A stretch of DNA of 64,000 bases from Gari tellinella. Its lineage: Eukaryota > Mollusca > Bivalvia > Cardiida > Psammobiidae. Under the pieces are notes generated by a model, which saw only the letters and a list, made by a program, of their open reading frames with translations, was not told the DNA's origin and made no database searches. Position 1 is the stretch's first letter, and each line of letters opens with the position of its first letter. Both the position numbers and the translations under genes were made by a program. Location of the stretch: positions 46,353,623-46,417,622 of the forward strand of contig OV277861.1 in NCBI GenBank assembly GCA_922989275.2, read 5' to 3'. This document shows positions 1 through 10,037 of this stretch, in pieces.

Positions 1-374
1 GGACACCAGATTTCCTGAATATACCCAATGCGTCTGCTGACGTCCGCCGCAGAAATCTCATGGCGTGTAAAATGCACTGCGGTAATGCCTGACCTGTCCT
101 TTGAATCATCACAGAAAACGGGACACCAAACACATTCTTGTCCTTATAATCTGGGGCTTTATGGCGCTTCATGAACCGGGGAACCGTCAATGACCAACCG
201 GTTCTGTTTGGAGAGTACTTCTCTATAAGTGCTGTTAGTTTTAATAGTGAAAGTTTTCTTAGCAACAAGATCTGGCCTGCAGACAAATTACACAACTGTA
301 GGTTACGGTTTTCTGATGTTGGACGGTGAGATTTCTGGAAGCTGTGCCAACGAATTCTGTATTTTCTTCTGTCA
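1..374 (-). CDS. DLC1: DLC1-like exon 7 (start of RhoGAP domain), cut by window edge
   Basis: Encodes residue 568 (split) to 692 plus one base; the exon or gene continues past base 1. Blocks: RIRWHSFQKSHRPT (574-587), SLLKLTALIEKYSPN, VPRFMKRHKAPDYKDKNVFG, VFGVPFSVMIQRTGQ (RhoGAP domain start, about 649), and GIFRKSGV (685-692). Arg688 of GIFRKSGV corresponds to the catalytic arginine finger of DLC1 (vertebrate GLFRKSGV), so the visible part looks catalytically competent. Acceptor AG is at 376-375. The rest of RhoGAP and the START domain are not in view. Confidence 0.96.
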
Positions 375-400
375 CTGAAAAAAGAAAGAAAAAAAAAAAA

Positions 401-740
401 TTAACTCATTACCACTTGATTTTAGTTTTGAAGACAGGTGGCCACTTAACACTTTACCTGATAGCCTATTTCTAGAAATGAAAATAGGTTACTTCTTAAA
501 GCAGGTTGAAAGTAAAGCAGAATGCGCTTAAGGCGCATTCTGCTTTACTTTCAGCCTGCTTTAAACTATTACCTGCTAGAATAAGGAAAGTATTAAACAT
601 GACACATATTCATTACGGTATATATTGGAACTATATTCTTCAGCGGATGAATATAATGCATGTGCTAAAAGTCACTTCTATAAGAGAAAGGGTTAAAGCA
701 GGATGAAAATAAAACAGAATACTTCTTAGGATTTACCTTA
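401..740 (-). mobile_element. Degraded family A MITE interrupted by a second A copy
   Basis: TTAACTCATTACC at 401 and the short-arm sequence up to 445 continue after 696 with AGCAGGATGAAAATAAAACAG. The interruption is exactly at the TTAA of the hairpin base, where the copy at 446-696 sits. Confidence 0.6.
446..696 (-). mobile_element. Family A MITE (TTAA ends)
   Basis: TTAA to TTAA, about 251 bp, with a central palindrome (about 494-565) of stem AAAGCAGGTTGAAAGTAAAG. Short arm first. Ends are the ACCTGATAGCC subtype. Inserted in an older A copy. Confidence 0.85.
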
Positions 741-823
741 TTTAAAAACTGTGTAGGACCTGATAAGATAGCCTCTGATAGTGTTGTCTGATCAGGGTCT
801 GGGTTATTTTCTTACTGGATATG

Positions 824-868
824 CAGGGCTCCAAATAAGAGGGAGTAAATTGAACAAATCCAACAATG
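824..868 (+). mobile_element. Family B MITE, left end fragment
   Basis: CAGGGCTCCAAATAAGAGG followed by the B left arm, cut off where the next A copy begins. Confidence 0.6.
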
Positions 869-1095
869 GGGAGCATTATAAATATGCCTTTTAATGCATT
901 TCATTTATTACTCCAATCAAGAAAGTAGTTCCATTTTATAATCATGAATATATACACCATCAGATTTAGTTTCTATATCCTAGCAGATATTAGCTTAAAG
1001 CAGGCTGAAAGTTAAGCAGAATATAAAGGTGCATTCTGCTTTACTTTCAATTTGCTTAAAGTGGCCACCTGTCTTCAAAACTATTGGGTAATGGA
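869..1095 (+). mobile_element. Family A MITE, worn ends
   Basis: Long arm, palindrome about 992-1059 and short arm are present. The palindrome apex is shortened and TTAA is lost at both ends. Lies in intron 6, 145 bp from the exon 6 donor. Confidence 0.7.
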
Positions 1096-1239
1096 TTCAG
1101 GTGTATTGCATAGCTGTATAAAGAAAAACTATTTTCTTCCATAAAAAATTAAACAAAAGGCGTAAAAGGCATATTTGTATGGGATGGGTAATGAATTAAA
1201 CCACTGAAAGATGAGTGTAATAAGGCAACAATGATGTAC

Positions 1240-1513
1240 CTGTTGGTCCTTGTAAGTGACGAGCCAACACCCGAGTCTCTTCTCTCACGGCAAACTATGT
1301 GCTCTGCCGAGTCGTCATGTGATGTTTCCTCATGTGGAAGTTCATGATCGCTGATGTCCGGTGAAGACAAAGTGGCACTCAGTACCTCGTTTTCATCAGC
1401 GTCATGTGTGGTATCACTCTGGCCATCAGTATTTGGCTCATTCTCTGGTGTGTGTGAATCTACGCTAAGGCTAGTATCATCAAATATCCCTGATACAGGG
1501 GGCTCTAGTAACT
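1240..1513 (-). CDS. DLC1: DLC1-like exon 6 (acidic linker and RRDSGVG segment)
   Basis: Encodes residues 477 (split) to 567 plus two bases. An acidic, Ser/Thr-rich stretch (LLEPPVSGIFDDTSLS, many Asp/Glu) leads into ERRDSGVGSSLTRTN (residues 553-567), matching vertebrate ERRDSGVGASLTR just upstream of the RhoGAP region. Acceptor AG is at 1515-1514 and donor GT at 1239-1238. It begins AG, giving Glu477 with exon 5's G, and ends AG, giving Ser568 with exon 7's T. Confidence 0.95.
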
Positions 1514-1607
1514 CTGTAAAAACAATAAATCATGTTTTTTGTAATACCATGAGAAATGCTTTGTCCAATAGCTTATCTTGACTCAAAATAGTAATACAGG
1601 GGGCTGC

Positions 1608-1674
1608 TTAAAGCAAGGTGAAAGTAAAACATAAAGCTCTATTTGGAGCTTTATGTTTACTTTCACCTTGCTTT
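1608..1674. repeat. Isolated palindrome of family G type
   Basis: Near-perfect 66-base inverted repeat (AAAGCAAGGTGAAAGTAAAA stem) without recognisable transposon ends on the left. A family A copy begins immediately after it. Confidence 0.7.
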
Positions 1675-1675
1675 A

Positions 1676-1927
1676 TTAACCCTTTACCCCATAGAAGCGA
1701 CTTTTAGCGTATTTGATTTATTCTTCCACTGAAGAAAATAGTTCCAATTTATACAGTTACAAATATGTATTAAGGGAAATATTTTCTATATGCTAGCAGA
1801 TGGTGGCTTAAAGCAGGCTGAAAGTAAAGCAGAATGCGCCTTATGGCGCATTCTGCTTTACTTTCAACCTGCTTTAAGTGGTCACCTATCTTCAATACTA
1901 GAAACAGGCTATCAGGTAAAGGGTTAA
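1676..1927 (+). mobile_element. Family A MITE
   Basis: TTAA at both ends (252 bp), ends TTAACCCTTTACCCCATA / GGTAAAGGGTTAA, palindrome 1808-1877. Long arm first (CTGAAGAAAATAGTTCC). Confidence 0.88.
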
Positions 1928-2039
1928 GCTGCAACCTGTCTTGTATATAATCAATTAGCATTCTTTTTAGTGGTTGTAATAAAGGGGTTTTACTGCATTG
2001 TAAAGCGAACAAGCAATGCAGTAATTTATATTGTAAATG

Positions 2040-2700
2040 CTAATAATATATAACTTTGAAATACAGAATAAGATGAGATATTGCTTAGAACACGGAATAA
2101 GATGATATTGCTAAGAACAATAAGTATACACTTATACCAAAATAAATTTAAAGTTACAAGAAATACTGAATCATTCTCAAAGAAATTTTCTTACAAGTTA
2201 AATGTTTGATTGAGGGAAAAAAATTGCATTCCTTCCATTTCTCAAAGTTATCAATTGTCTCCCTTAGTGAAACTGCTTTTCTCCAGTATGGATTATTTCC
2301 CTTATACTATGGGCTCTTTATTTTACTTAGAATAATTATCTCCCTTGCATTGCAAAAATGATGATCACTGTCACTATAATTCATGCTAAGACTCATTGTC
2401 TATAACTAAAACATCCAAAAATGAGGACAAAAGAAATACTGCAAACAAAGGGGCAATACTCTGTGGGTGACAAAAGGGACATAACTCATGAACACAAATA
2501 CTAGCTAATTCTGCTTGTCACAAACAGAAATTGCCGATCAAACCATACTAGGAAAATGTTAATTGCAAATAGCAGCTATTATGTTAAACTGACAGTGTGT
2601 CAATGCTATTGGTACAATAATTATGAACAAGGTAGGGACTTTTTCAGTAAATGAACTCAATCCAGCTCAGATGCCAAGATAAATTAACATCTAGTTAGGA
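2040..2700. other. Intron 5 sequence without recognisable features
   Basis: AT-rich sequence. I see no palindromic MITE, no conserved coding block and no simple repeat here. Confidence 0.5.
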
Positions 2701-2707
2701 TTTACTT

Positions 2708-2900
2708 CCGGGCTCCAGAAAAAAGGGGGTAAACTGAACAAATCCAGCATTTTCTCACTCCTTTCAGCACCAAATTCTAAAGTGTTACAACTTATTAGAG
2801 TCGTCTCGAAAAGACAATTGCAATGAGTAGTGACACCATAGAGTTTAATACAGAAATAAAGATTTTAGTTTTTGAAATACTCCCCTTATCTGGAGCTCTG
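2708..2900 (+). mobile_element. Family B MITE (CAGGG ends)
   Basis: Inverted ends CGGGCTCCAGA / CTTATCTGGAGCTCTG, central palindrome around TCGTCTCGAAAAGACAA with mutations. About 193 bp. Confidence 0.8.
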
Positions 2901-2953
2901 CACTTACAAGCGATGATCAGGATTATGATCCTTTAACAAATAAATAAAAATGT

Positions 2954-3417
2954 TTAAGCCTTTATCCCATTACCTGTTTCTAGTTTTAAGACAGGTGACC
3001 ACTTAAAGCTGGGTGAAAGTAAAGCAAAATGTGCCTTAAGGCACATTTTGCTTTACTTTCAGCCTGCTTTAAGCTATTATCTGTTAGGATATAGAAAATA
3101 TTTTATTGCCTTAAGTTCACATACTCATGACTGAATAGATTTCTTAATATTTTCTTTAGTAGAAGAATAAGATAAAGGCGTAAAATGTATATTTATCAGG
3201 GCTCAAGATAAGAGGGAGTACACTGAACAAATCCAACATTTTTTCACTCATTTCAGCACCAATCCTATGGTGTCACTACTCATTAGAATCGTCTCTTCGA
3301 GACGATTCTAATGAGTAGTGACACCATAGGTTTTAATGCAAAAATAAAGATTTAAATTTTTGAAATTTTTGAAAAACTCCCTTTATCTGGAGCCCTGTTT
3401 ATGGAGTAATTGGTTAA
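2954..3417 (-). mobile_element. Family A MITE split by a family B copy
   Basis: A copy with palindrome about 3004-3073. Its long arm stops at TATTTAT (3196) and resumes with TTTATGGAGTAATTGGTTAA after 3397. The original junction is restored if the B copy and one TTTAT are removed. Confidence 0.85.
3197..3397 (+). mobile_element. Family B MITE nested in family A
   Basis: CAGGGCTCAAGATAAG / CTTTATCTGGAGCCCTG ends with palindrome 3263-3328. TTTAT flanks both sides, a 5-bp target duplication inside the host A element. Confidence 0.88.
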
Positions 3418-3509
3418 AGCAACACATAAAATTTGTACGATGAAAACTGGAAGCAGGTGGCAGATGAGGTAACGGGAGGAATATATGTTCACATTCAATG
3501 AATCATGTC

Positions 3510-3701
3510 AAGGGCTCCAGATAAGAGGTAGTTATTTCAACAAATCAAACAGTTTATCACTAATTTCAGCACCAAATCCTTTGGTGTTACTATTCATTAG
3601 AATCGTCTCGAAGAGACGATTCTAATGAGTAGTGACACCATAGGTTTAATTCAGAAATAAAGATTTTAAGTTTTGAAAAACTACCCTTATCTGTTGCTCT
3701 G
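3510..3701 (+). mobile_element. Family B MITE
   Basis: AGGGCTCCAGATAAGAGG / CTTATCTGTTGCTCTG ends and near-perfect palindrome 3577-3644 centred on TCTCGAAGAGA. Confidence 0.85.
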
Positions 3702-3883
3702 AATTTGTCACTACTAATAAAGACTCCCAAGATATTTCTATCAGTGTAGACCCAGATAATAAACATAATTGGAAAACATCATGTCTAGTTTAAGAGTCTG
3801 CACTGTTGTAAATCCAAGTAATCAATAGTTTGTTTACACTGACAACTGACTGTATAGACCCTGCTAATACACACTTTATTTAC

Positions 3884-4048
3884 AGTAGGGCTTCAGATAT
3901 GGGGAGTATTTTGAAAACTTAAATCTTTATGCCTGCTCAAAACCCTTCGAGACGATTCTAATGAGTAGTCACACCATGGGGTTTTGAGCAGGCATAAAGG
4001 TGGACATTTTGAAAATATATTTATTACTCCCCCATATCTAGAGCCCTA
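3884..4048. mobile_element. Family B-type ends with a rearranged palindrome
   Basis: Ends AGGGCTTCAGATATGGGGAG / CTCCCCCATATCTAGAGCCCT resemble B. The usual outer stem is replaced by TTATGCCTGCTCAAAACCC and its complement, around one arm of the standard B core. ATTTA(CA) flanks both sides. Confidence 0.7.
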
Positions 4049-4138
4049 TTTACAAACTAGTTTTCTACGCTGTATCTGATCTGGGTCTACACAGTTTGCA
4101 ATGTCAGCCAATTTTGTTTCCATGACAATGGCTCACAC

Positions 4139-4600
4139 TAACTCATTCAACCCTAATGGAGATTATATGTGTCATTTACAGTGTACCTTTTAAGAGTACA
4201 CTTATCCTATGCAAAGAGTGTCGACCCTAATCAATGAGCTCCTCAAGGAGCCCTCTGATCAGGTTTTGCACCGTTCGTCTTGTAAAAACTACCCTAAACA
4301 ATGAAATATGGGCTCCAGATAAGAGTGAGTAAACTGAACATAATCAACATTTTCTCACTGCATGTCGGCACTAAATCCTATGGTGTTACTACTCATTAGA
4401 ATTGTCTCGAAGAGACGGTTCTAATGAGTGGGGACACCATAGGGTTTGATTGAAAAATAAAGATTTTAATTTTTTGAAATACCCAACTTACCTCATGTTT
4501 TTTATGTAAATCATGAACTGAGAGAAATAAAGGAAATTTGAAATTTGGAGCTCTAAATTTTGGAAAGTGGAATAGTTCATTTAAAGGTTTCAGGGTTGAA
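4139..4600 (-). mobile_element. Degraded family C MITE split by a B copy
   Basis: CAAACAGTGT-type core with a GAGCTCC...GGAGCCCTCTGATC arm at 4216-4265. The matching right end (GAATAGTTCATTTAAAGGTTTCAGGG) appears only after the B copy. Confidence 0.6.
4309..4555 (+). mobile_element. Family B MITE with an insertion near its right end
   Basis: ATGGGCTCCAGATAAGAG left end, palindrome 4379-4441. Right arm reaches CCCAACTTACC, then about 50 bp of other sequence before GGAGCTCT. Confidence 0.65.
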
Positions 4601-4813
4601 TGTGCTACAGAGATCATGCGTGGTTGATAGCTCACATTGTAGGGATTGCTATATCGCTGAGCTAGATTTGGAGAGTTTCCCTACCAAAGAAAACAAAATA
4701 ATATGCAAACTTGCAACACAAATGAAGCAAGAACTCAAGTGGAAAAACCACTCAAAACAGATGAAAATTATTTTACCACATCAAACCCTAGCGATGAGTA
4801 TGTTTTCTTTTAT

Positions 4814-5176
4814 TAACTGCATACCTGTTGGGAGTGCATTTGTCCTACGCACAACGTGTAGACCCTGATCAGAGTGCTCCTTAAGGTCCGCCCTCTGATC
4901 AGGCTCCCAGGTTATAAAGCTTTTGAAATGAATATGGGGTCATTCTCAAGTATTGGATTGGTCAGATTTGAGCCTAGGCTCAAATCTGACCAATCAAATG
5001 CTTGAGAACTACTACAAACTCCACTCAAAAGCTTTATTACCTTGGGCCCAGGGTCTACACTTTTTGTCATTTTGCAATATATGGCAGTAAAAAAACCTAA
5101 ATAGTCATAAATGGACTAGACTTTATTGGAAAGTGGAATTGTCCATTAAAAGTTCCAAGTGTGAATGAGTTAACAA
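4814..5176 (-). mobile_element. Family C MITE carrying a nested foldback element
   Basis: Begins TTAACTGC and ends TGAATGAGTTAA. The palindrome GTGTAGACCCTGATCAGAG...CAGGGTCTACAC is interrupted in its right arm at 4904-5048. Confidence 0.7.
4904..5048. mobile_element. Foldback element inserted in a family C palindrome
   Basis: About 145 bp, inverted repeat for nearly its whole length: CCCAGGTTATAAAGCTTTTG at the left mirrors CAAAAGCTTTATTACCTTGG at the right. A perfect central stem ends at GAGCCTAGGCTC. CAGG flanks both sides, a possible 4-bp target duplication. The superfamily is unclear. Confidence 0.75.
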
Positions 5177-5209
5177 AGCTCTATTCAATGGTAGCCTCCA
5201 GGACTCCGG

Positions 5210-5440
5210 ACAAGGGGGAGATAACTTCAGATTTCGATATGATTCTAATGATTAGTCATACCATAGGGTTTGGTGGAGACAAAGAAGTTACAGCATTTGA
5301 AAAACATATAATAGTGTGGCCTGTTTCTGGTTTTTAAAGACATTGATGACCACTAAAAGAAAGTTGAAAGTAAAGTGGAATAAATCTCAAGAAGCATTCT
5401 ATTTTACTTTCTACCTGCTAAAAGTGGTCACCTGTCTCCA
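5210..5440. repeat. Degraded B-like half palindrome followed by degraded A core
   Basis: ATTCTAATGATTAGTCATACCATAGGG at 5241-5267 (one B arm) and a worn A core (AAAGTTGAAAGTAAAG...CTTTCTACCTGCT) at about 5355-5420. Confidence 0.5.
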
Positions 5441-5472
5441 GATACCTGCATACTTGTTCAATATATGACCAT

Positions 5473-5720
5473 TTAACCCATTCCCCCATAGACTGTTCCT
5501 GGTTTTGAAGATATATGACCACTTAGAGCATGTTGAAAGTAAAGCAGAATGTGCCTTAAGGCACATTCTGCTTTACTTTCAGCCTGCTTTAAGCTATCAT
5601 CTGCTAAAACTTCATGATAGATATTCAGCAAATCCAGCATTTAAATTGGAAATAATTTCTTTGACAATGGAGGAATAAGTTCAAGGCGTTAAAAAGCGTA
5701 TTTATGGGGTAATGGGTTAA
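5473..5720 (-). mobile_element. Family A MITE
   Basis: TTAACCCATTCCCCCATAG / GGGGTAATGGGTTAA ends, palindrome about 5524-5593 with TTAA at the apex (GCCTTAAGGC). Confidence 0.88.
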
Positions 5721-5855
5721 AAAAGTTTTTATCATAACTTCTTGAATAGAATTTCCCAAAGTCCATCAACTTTCTAAACACATAAGCCAACAGCCATGTA
5801 ATTCCGGTCTTCAAACTTTGGGATAGAAAAAACATGTTTATGATTTTTTTTAGCA

Positions 5856-6161
5856 TTAACCCATTACTCCATAGCTCTATTTATTCATTTTTATGCCTCT
5901 TATAAATGAATATGCAGCATAAGAAATATTTTCTATATCCTAGCATACTGGTGACCACTTAGAGAAAGCAGGTTCAAAGTAAATCAGAATGCACCTTATA
6001 AGCCCATTCTGCTTTACTTTCAGCCTACTTTAAGCCACTCTGCTCGGATATAATAAATATTTCATATGCTACATATTCATGACTTTGTAAAATGGAACTA
6101 TTTTTTTCAATGGAGGAAAAAATTAAAGGCGTAAAAAAGTGTTTCTGGAGTATTGAGTTGA
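5856..6161. mobile_element. Rearranged family A MITE
   Basis: TTAACCCATTACTCC end and palindrome about 5961-6034. Both outer arms are of long-arm type (AAGAAATATTTTC and GGAGGAAAAAATTAAAGG), so the copy looks recombined. Its right TTAA is lost. Confidence 0.65.
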
Positions 6162-6165
6162 GAAA

Positions 6166-6360
6166 CAGAGCTCCAGATAAGGGGAGTATTTCAAAAGCTA
6201 AAAATTTTATTTCTGCATTAAACCCTATGGTGTTACTACTCATTAGAATCGTCTCTTTGAGACGATTCTAATGAGTAGTAACACCATAGAATTTGGTGCT
6301 GATATAAAAAGGAGAAAATGTTGAACTTGTTTAATTTACTCCCTCTTTACTCGAACTCTG
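6166..6360 (-). mobile_element. Family B MITE 39 bp from the exon 5 donor
   Basis: CAGAGCTCCAGATAAGGGG left end, worn right end ACTCGAACTCTG, near-perfect palindrome 6230-6295. AGAAA flanks both sides (5 bp). Ends at 6360; the exon 5 edge is at 6400. Confidence 0.85.
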
Positions 6361-6399
6361 AGAAATAATGATTTTTATGAGTTAGTAACATATCTATAC

Positions 6400-7498
6400 C
6401 TGCATCTTCCCCATTAATTGCCTTGTTGAGGCCGTTGATATTCTGGAAAAGTTCTGACAAAATAATATCCAGCTCCTGTTGAGCCACTGTCAAATCCTCC
6501 TCGATAGGAACATTATCGTAGATACTTATTCGGTGCATCTGATGTCTCGGGTCATGTGACCCTCGTCGAGAGATTTTACTCTCTAACTTACTACTATCAT
6601 CTGTATAACTATGGCTCCGATGTCTAATATTGCTATCATCAAGAAACAATGAATCGTCTAAATTTTTCGGAAATCTTCCGGGTCGGTATTCCGACGTAAA
6701 AAAAGTTTCTTCGGAAGAGTTAGTGGTGTCACTACTGCTACTATGCTGACTTGTAGTAGACAAGTCTAACCCATGAGCACCATTTGATAACACTGAACTG
6801 TCTTGTGTATTTGATGTATTTGACGCTGACGTTGCTGAACCATCCCGTATCTCTGGGACAGTCACTGTCAGCGCCTCTGTGTGTGATGAAGCCGGTTCCC
6901 TACTCCTACTATTTGCACTAATACTTGACCCGTTTAACTCCGAATCTCCACCAGTAGTATTTATAGATGGCACTGTACCAGTACTGGTATTACCAGGACT
7001 CGAGGTACTAATGTCCAAGTCTCTACAGTTTAAATGCTTTATCTTCGCTTGCATGTCAGCGTTATCAGCCACAACAGGTCCACTGATCTCCGTTATCGTT
7101 TTCGGCTTTTTGTTTCTTTTGCCTTTCAAACTTTCCATTCGCTTTAGAAAGCTTTTCGCACCTTTGATTCGTTCACTTGCAGCTCTATGGAACACTTTGG
7201 GACTGAGCCCTGTGGTGGTATTACCATTAGCATCAAGTGTAGCACTCTTGTTGACGACCATATTGTCGTTCAAATGGTGCATCTTACTATCCAAAACTGG
7301 GCTATCACCTGTCTCACTGCTACTGTTCTGGTCCGCCAATAAACTGTCGTGGCTTGATGCCGACTTCAAGCCAGGCTGGCCATTTTTGGTTTCTATTAAA
7401 GGAGAGTCTAGATCTTTTCTCGACCAGCGTCGACTACTCCTCTGATACTTCCACTTATCACTCAGAGCACATTGGTCTTCTTCATCGGAATCTTCAGT
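6400..7498 (-). CDS. DLC1: DLC1-like exon 5 (large linker exon with SIYDNV and LD motifs)
   Basis: The 1099-base exon encodes residues 111-476 plus one base. Conserved blocks in order: SDEEDQ acidic segment; SDKWKYQRSSRRWSR (123-137); SFLKRMESLKG (225-235), the family RMESL motif; ISGPVV (248-253); EYRPGRFPKNL (380-390); ISIYDNVP (434-441), the motif that in human DLC1 binds tensin SH2; and LDIILSELF (453-461), at the place of the LD motif that binds talin/FAK. The remainder is Ser/Thr-rich and low complexity, as in the family linker. Acceptor AG is at 7500-7499 and donor GT at 6399-6398. Reading on past the donor adds residues unlike the family. Palindromic MITEs lie 39 bp and 49 bp from its ends. 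Confidence 0.96.
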
Positions 7499-7547
7499 CT
7501 GAAATAAAGGCAAGAAATTGTCAGGAAAGGAATACATTTGATAAATG

Positions 7548-7740
7548 CAGAGCACCAGATAAGGGTAGTATTTCAATATCTAAAAACTTTATTTCTGAAT
7601 TAAACCCTATGGTGTCACTACTCATTAGAATTGTCTCGAAGAGATGATTCTAATGAGTAGTAACACCATAGGATTTGGTGCTGAAATGAGTGAAAAAATG
7701 TTTAAATTGTTGACATAACTCCCTCTTATCTGGAGCCCTG
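7548..7740 (-). mobile_element. Family B MITE 49 bp from the exon 5 acceptor
   Basis: CAGAGCACCAGATAAG / CTTATCTGGAGCCCTG ends, palindrome 7606-7673. Same orientation as the copy at 6166-6360, so exon 5 lies between two direct copies. Confidence 0.87.
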
Positions 7741-7749
7741 TAACGCTAC

Positions 7750-7922
7750 ATGGATCCAGATAAAAGGGAGTAAACTGAACAAATCAAACATATTCTCATC
7801 ATTTCAGCACCAAATACTATAGTGTTACTACTCATTAGAATTGTCTCGAAGAGACAATTCTAATGAGTAGTGACACCATAGGGTTTAATGCAGAGATAAA
7901 GATTTTACTTTTTGGATATTTC
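7750..7922 (+). mobile_element. Family B MITE, right end lost
   Basis: GGATCCAGATAAAAGGGAG left end and long palindrome 7817-7884. The right inverted end is replaced by other sequence. Opposite orientation to its neighbour at 7548-7740. Confidence 0.75.
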
Positions 7923-7944
7923 TTATACAGGTTAATTACATAAC

Positions 7945-8014
7945 TTAATACAGGACAAAAGTTATGCAGAAAGCTCCTATTGGAGTTTTCTGCATAACTT
8001 TTTTTCCGCATTGA
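7945..8014. repeat. Family G palindrome, ends not recognised
   Basis: TTAATACAGGACAAAAGTTA stem with AAAGCTCCTATTGGAGTTTT loop region; worn right arm. Confidence 0.65.
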
Positions 8015-8490
8015 GCAGCAAGTGAAACACTTTTCTGAAAGACTATCAATGCGCTATTCATTAGAGATTCCCAGTGTATTGATTAATAATTATAATAACT
8101 TTTTTTTTAAATCACATTTGCACATTTTTTCTTTCTAATTGTCATTTCAGTTGCCATACTTACAGCCTCATTGTAATTAAACACCATTTCTGAAGAATCA
8201 TTTAAGTCTCTCAAACATAAAACTACTCTAAATAATTCCCACAAGTCCTCTTGGTATCAAAATAACACAACAGAAATGGCTGCAAAGTCTCCCGTCAATA
8301 AAATACCATGAAAAAAAGCACAACACTAAACCAGGAAAATCTATACAGCTTGTAAAGGCATGATTCCTGAACTAATCCTGTAAATTGTTTCTCAATAGAT
8401 TACTACCATGGCCAATTGGGCAATTAATCCAGCAAGCCAGCTCCAGTTTAAATCAAAGCACTGCACTGATAGATCCAACTGATTAGAAGA
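8015..8490. other. Intron 4 sequence without recognisable features
   Basis: AT-rich, no palindromic MITE and no conserved coding block seen. Confidence 0.5.
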
Positions 8491-8692
8491 TACCACCGAA
8501 CTTAGATATCTCGAACTCGCTCAACTCGAACTATCCGATATGTCGACAAATGAACTTCATTATTTAATGCTCTGTTATGTCCAACATACACATATTTCAA
8601 AGTTAAAACGTGGCTAATTAGCCATGTTTTAACTTTGAAATATGGGTATGTTCGATAAAACCGACTTCGAGATATCGAAGTTCGACTGAATA
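8491..8692. mobile_element. Family H MITE (pogo-like, TA ends)
   Basis: Inverted ends CCGAACTTAGATATCTCGAA / GATATCGAAGTTCGACTG and central palindrome about 8588-8650 (CAAAGTTAAAACGTGGCTAA). It abuts the G element that follows. Confidence 0.8.
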
Positions 8693-8901
8693 CTGTAAAA
8701 CTTGGCTATAACCACTAATTAAGAGGAAACTTGATTTTTGTGTTTAAGACAGGTGTCTGCTTAAAGCAAGATGAAAGTAAAGCAGAAAGCTCCTTTAGGA
8801 GCTTTCTGCTTTACTTTCATCTTGCTTTAAGCAGGCACCTGCTTTTAATTTTACCAATAACTCTTCCTGTGAGTGGTCAGAATAAACAGGGTTTTACTGT
8901 A
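8691..8901. mobile_element. Family G MITE (pogo-like, TA ends)
   Basis: Ends TACTGTAAAAC / GGGTTTTACTGTA. Inside is a 95-base near-perfect palindrome 8748-8842, including the GACAGGTG...CACCTG shoulders and AAAGCTCCTTTAGGAGCTTT centre. Confidence 0.82.
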
Positions 8902-9070
8902 CAGAACTTCAAAACAAACACTTAACTGGAAAAATTAGTCAAACCCGCATTAAATAATTATATACTTTCACAAGATTGAGCATATACAATGTTTATCTCA
9001 AGTGACAGTTAGACAAAGGCCAAGAGTAATACAGCCAAATGCTATGAAAAGCTTCCTAGATAACTACAAT

Positions 9071-9157
9071 CCCTGCATTAAGCAGCCACCTGTCTTTAAC
9101 GATCCCCATAATGTCTATGTAGTAGTTGGGCAAACACAGGTCTGACTGTCCGTAGCC
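9071..9157. repeat. Family G right-end fragment
   Basis: CTGCATTAAGCAGCCACCTG followed by the G right arm, ending GGTCTGACTGTCCGTA; the palindrome is missing. Confidence 0.5.
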
Positions 9158-9489
9158 AGTTAATCCCTGCCTAACAGTTTGCTTAAATCAATCCACACCT
9201 CTTTCTCTTAATCCACTTAATCTTAACTGGATAATCCCAACTAATCCCAATTTCATGCCTTGTTACAAATACCTACCCCTGAAACCTGTCAATTGCAGTC
9301 TACCTCTAATTTACAAATTGTTTGTTTCTTGATTAGACAGCCAAGCTATTGAGCCGCACGGTTAGAATCCAGATAATTGACTAACTAAACACCAATTACT
9401 CCAAACAAAACTACGACTAAAACATATTTAATAAATCCTTACACATGAATTACTGTAGTTTTTGAGAAGCACACTTTTTCAAAACACTA

Positions 9490-9702
9490 TACAGTTAAGC
9501 CTATCTATTTCGACCACATAATTGTGTTATTTATTAGGTGTTTATGACAGGTGAATTTAATGCTTAAAGCAAGGTGACAGTGAAACAGAAAGCTCCTGAA
9601 GGAGCTTTCTGTTTCACTGTCCCCTTGCTTTGAGCTGTCACCTGTCTTTTTATACATTCAATTAGCCTTTGTTTAGTGGTCGTAATCGAGAGGTTCACTG
9701 TA
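9490..9702. mobile_element. Family G MITE
   Basis: TACAGTTAAGCC / GAGAGGTTCACTGTA ends with TA at each side. The palindrome (about 9565-9634) has stem AAAGCAAGGTGACAGTGAAA. Confidence 0.83.
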
Positions 9703-10037
9703 TTACGAATTATAACACTTGAGCTCTGACCCTTCTCCCCTTTAAGCCGGGAATATTTACACAGTAAGCAAATTGTTCACAATACAGAAGTGATAAAACT
9801 GCTGATAAGCCCTGCCCACTTTAATAGACAGAACCACTTGTTATATTAAATTGATAACTACATGTGTTAAGTTCTTTAACTTGAAAAAATAATCTGTTGT
9901 TAGTTAAGCCTATGTAAAGCATACTTCCTTTTTCCTTTAGAACTTGATGTTAAAAGCAGAGAACCAACTGAACTTTCTATATAAATTGATGGACAACCTA
10001 ACAGAACTCAACAGCATCAATTAACATTTATTTGTGA

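Noticed and set aside
4560..4868. 102-codon plus-strand frame
   Set aside because: Runs through degraded family C repeat ends; no motif.
6879..7445. 188-codon plus-strand open frame
   Set aside because: It lies wholly antisense to the conserved exon 5; a mirror frame of real coding sequence.
6347..7576. 409-codon minus-strand open frame taken as a complete single-exon gene
   Set aside because: Only residues 27-392 plus one base are exon. Splice sites at 7499/7500 and 6398/6399, and continuity with other DLC1 exons, show that the ends are intron read-through.
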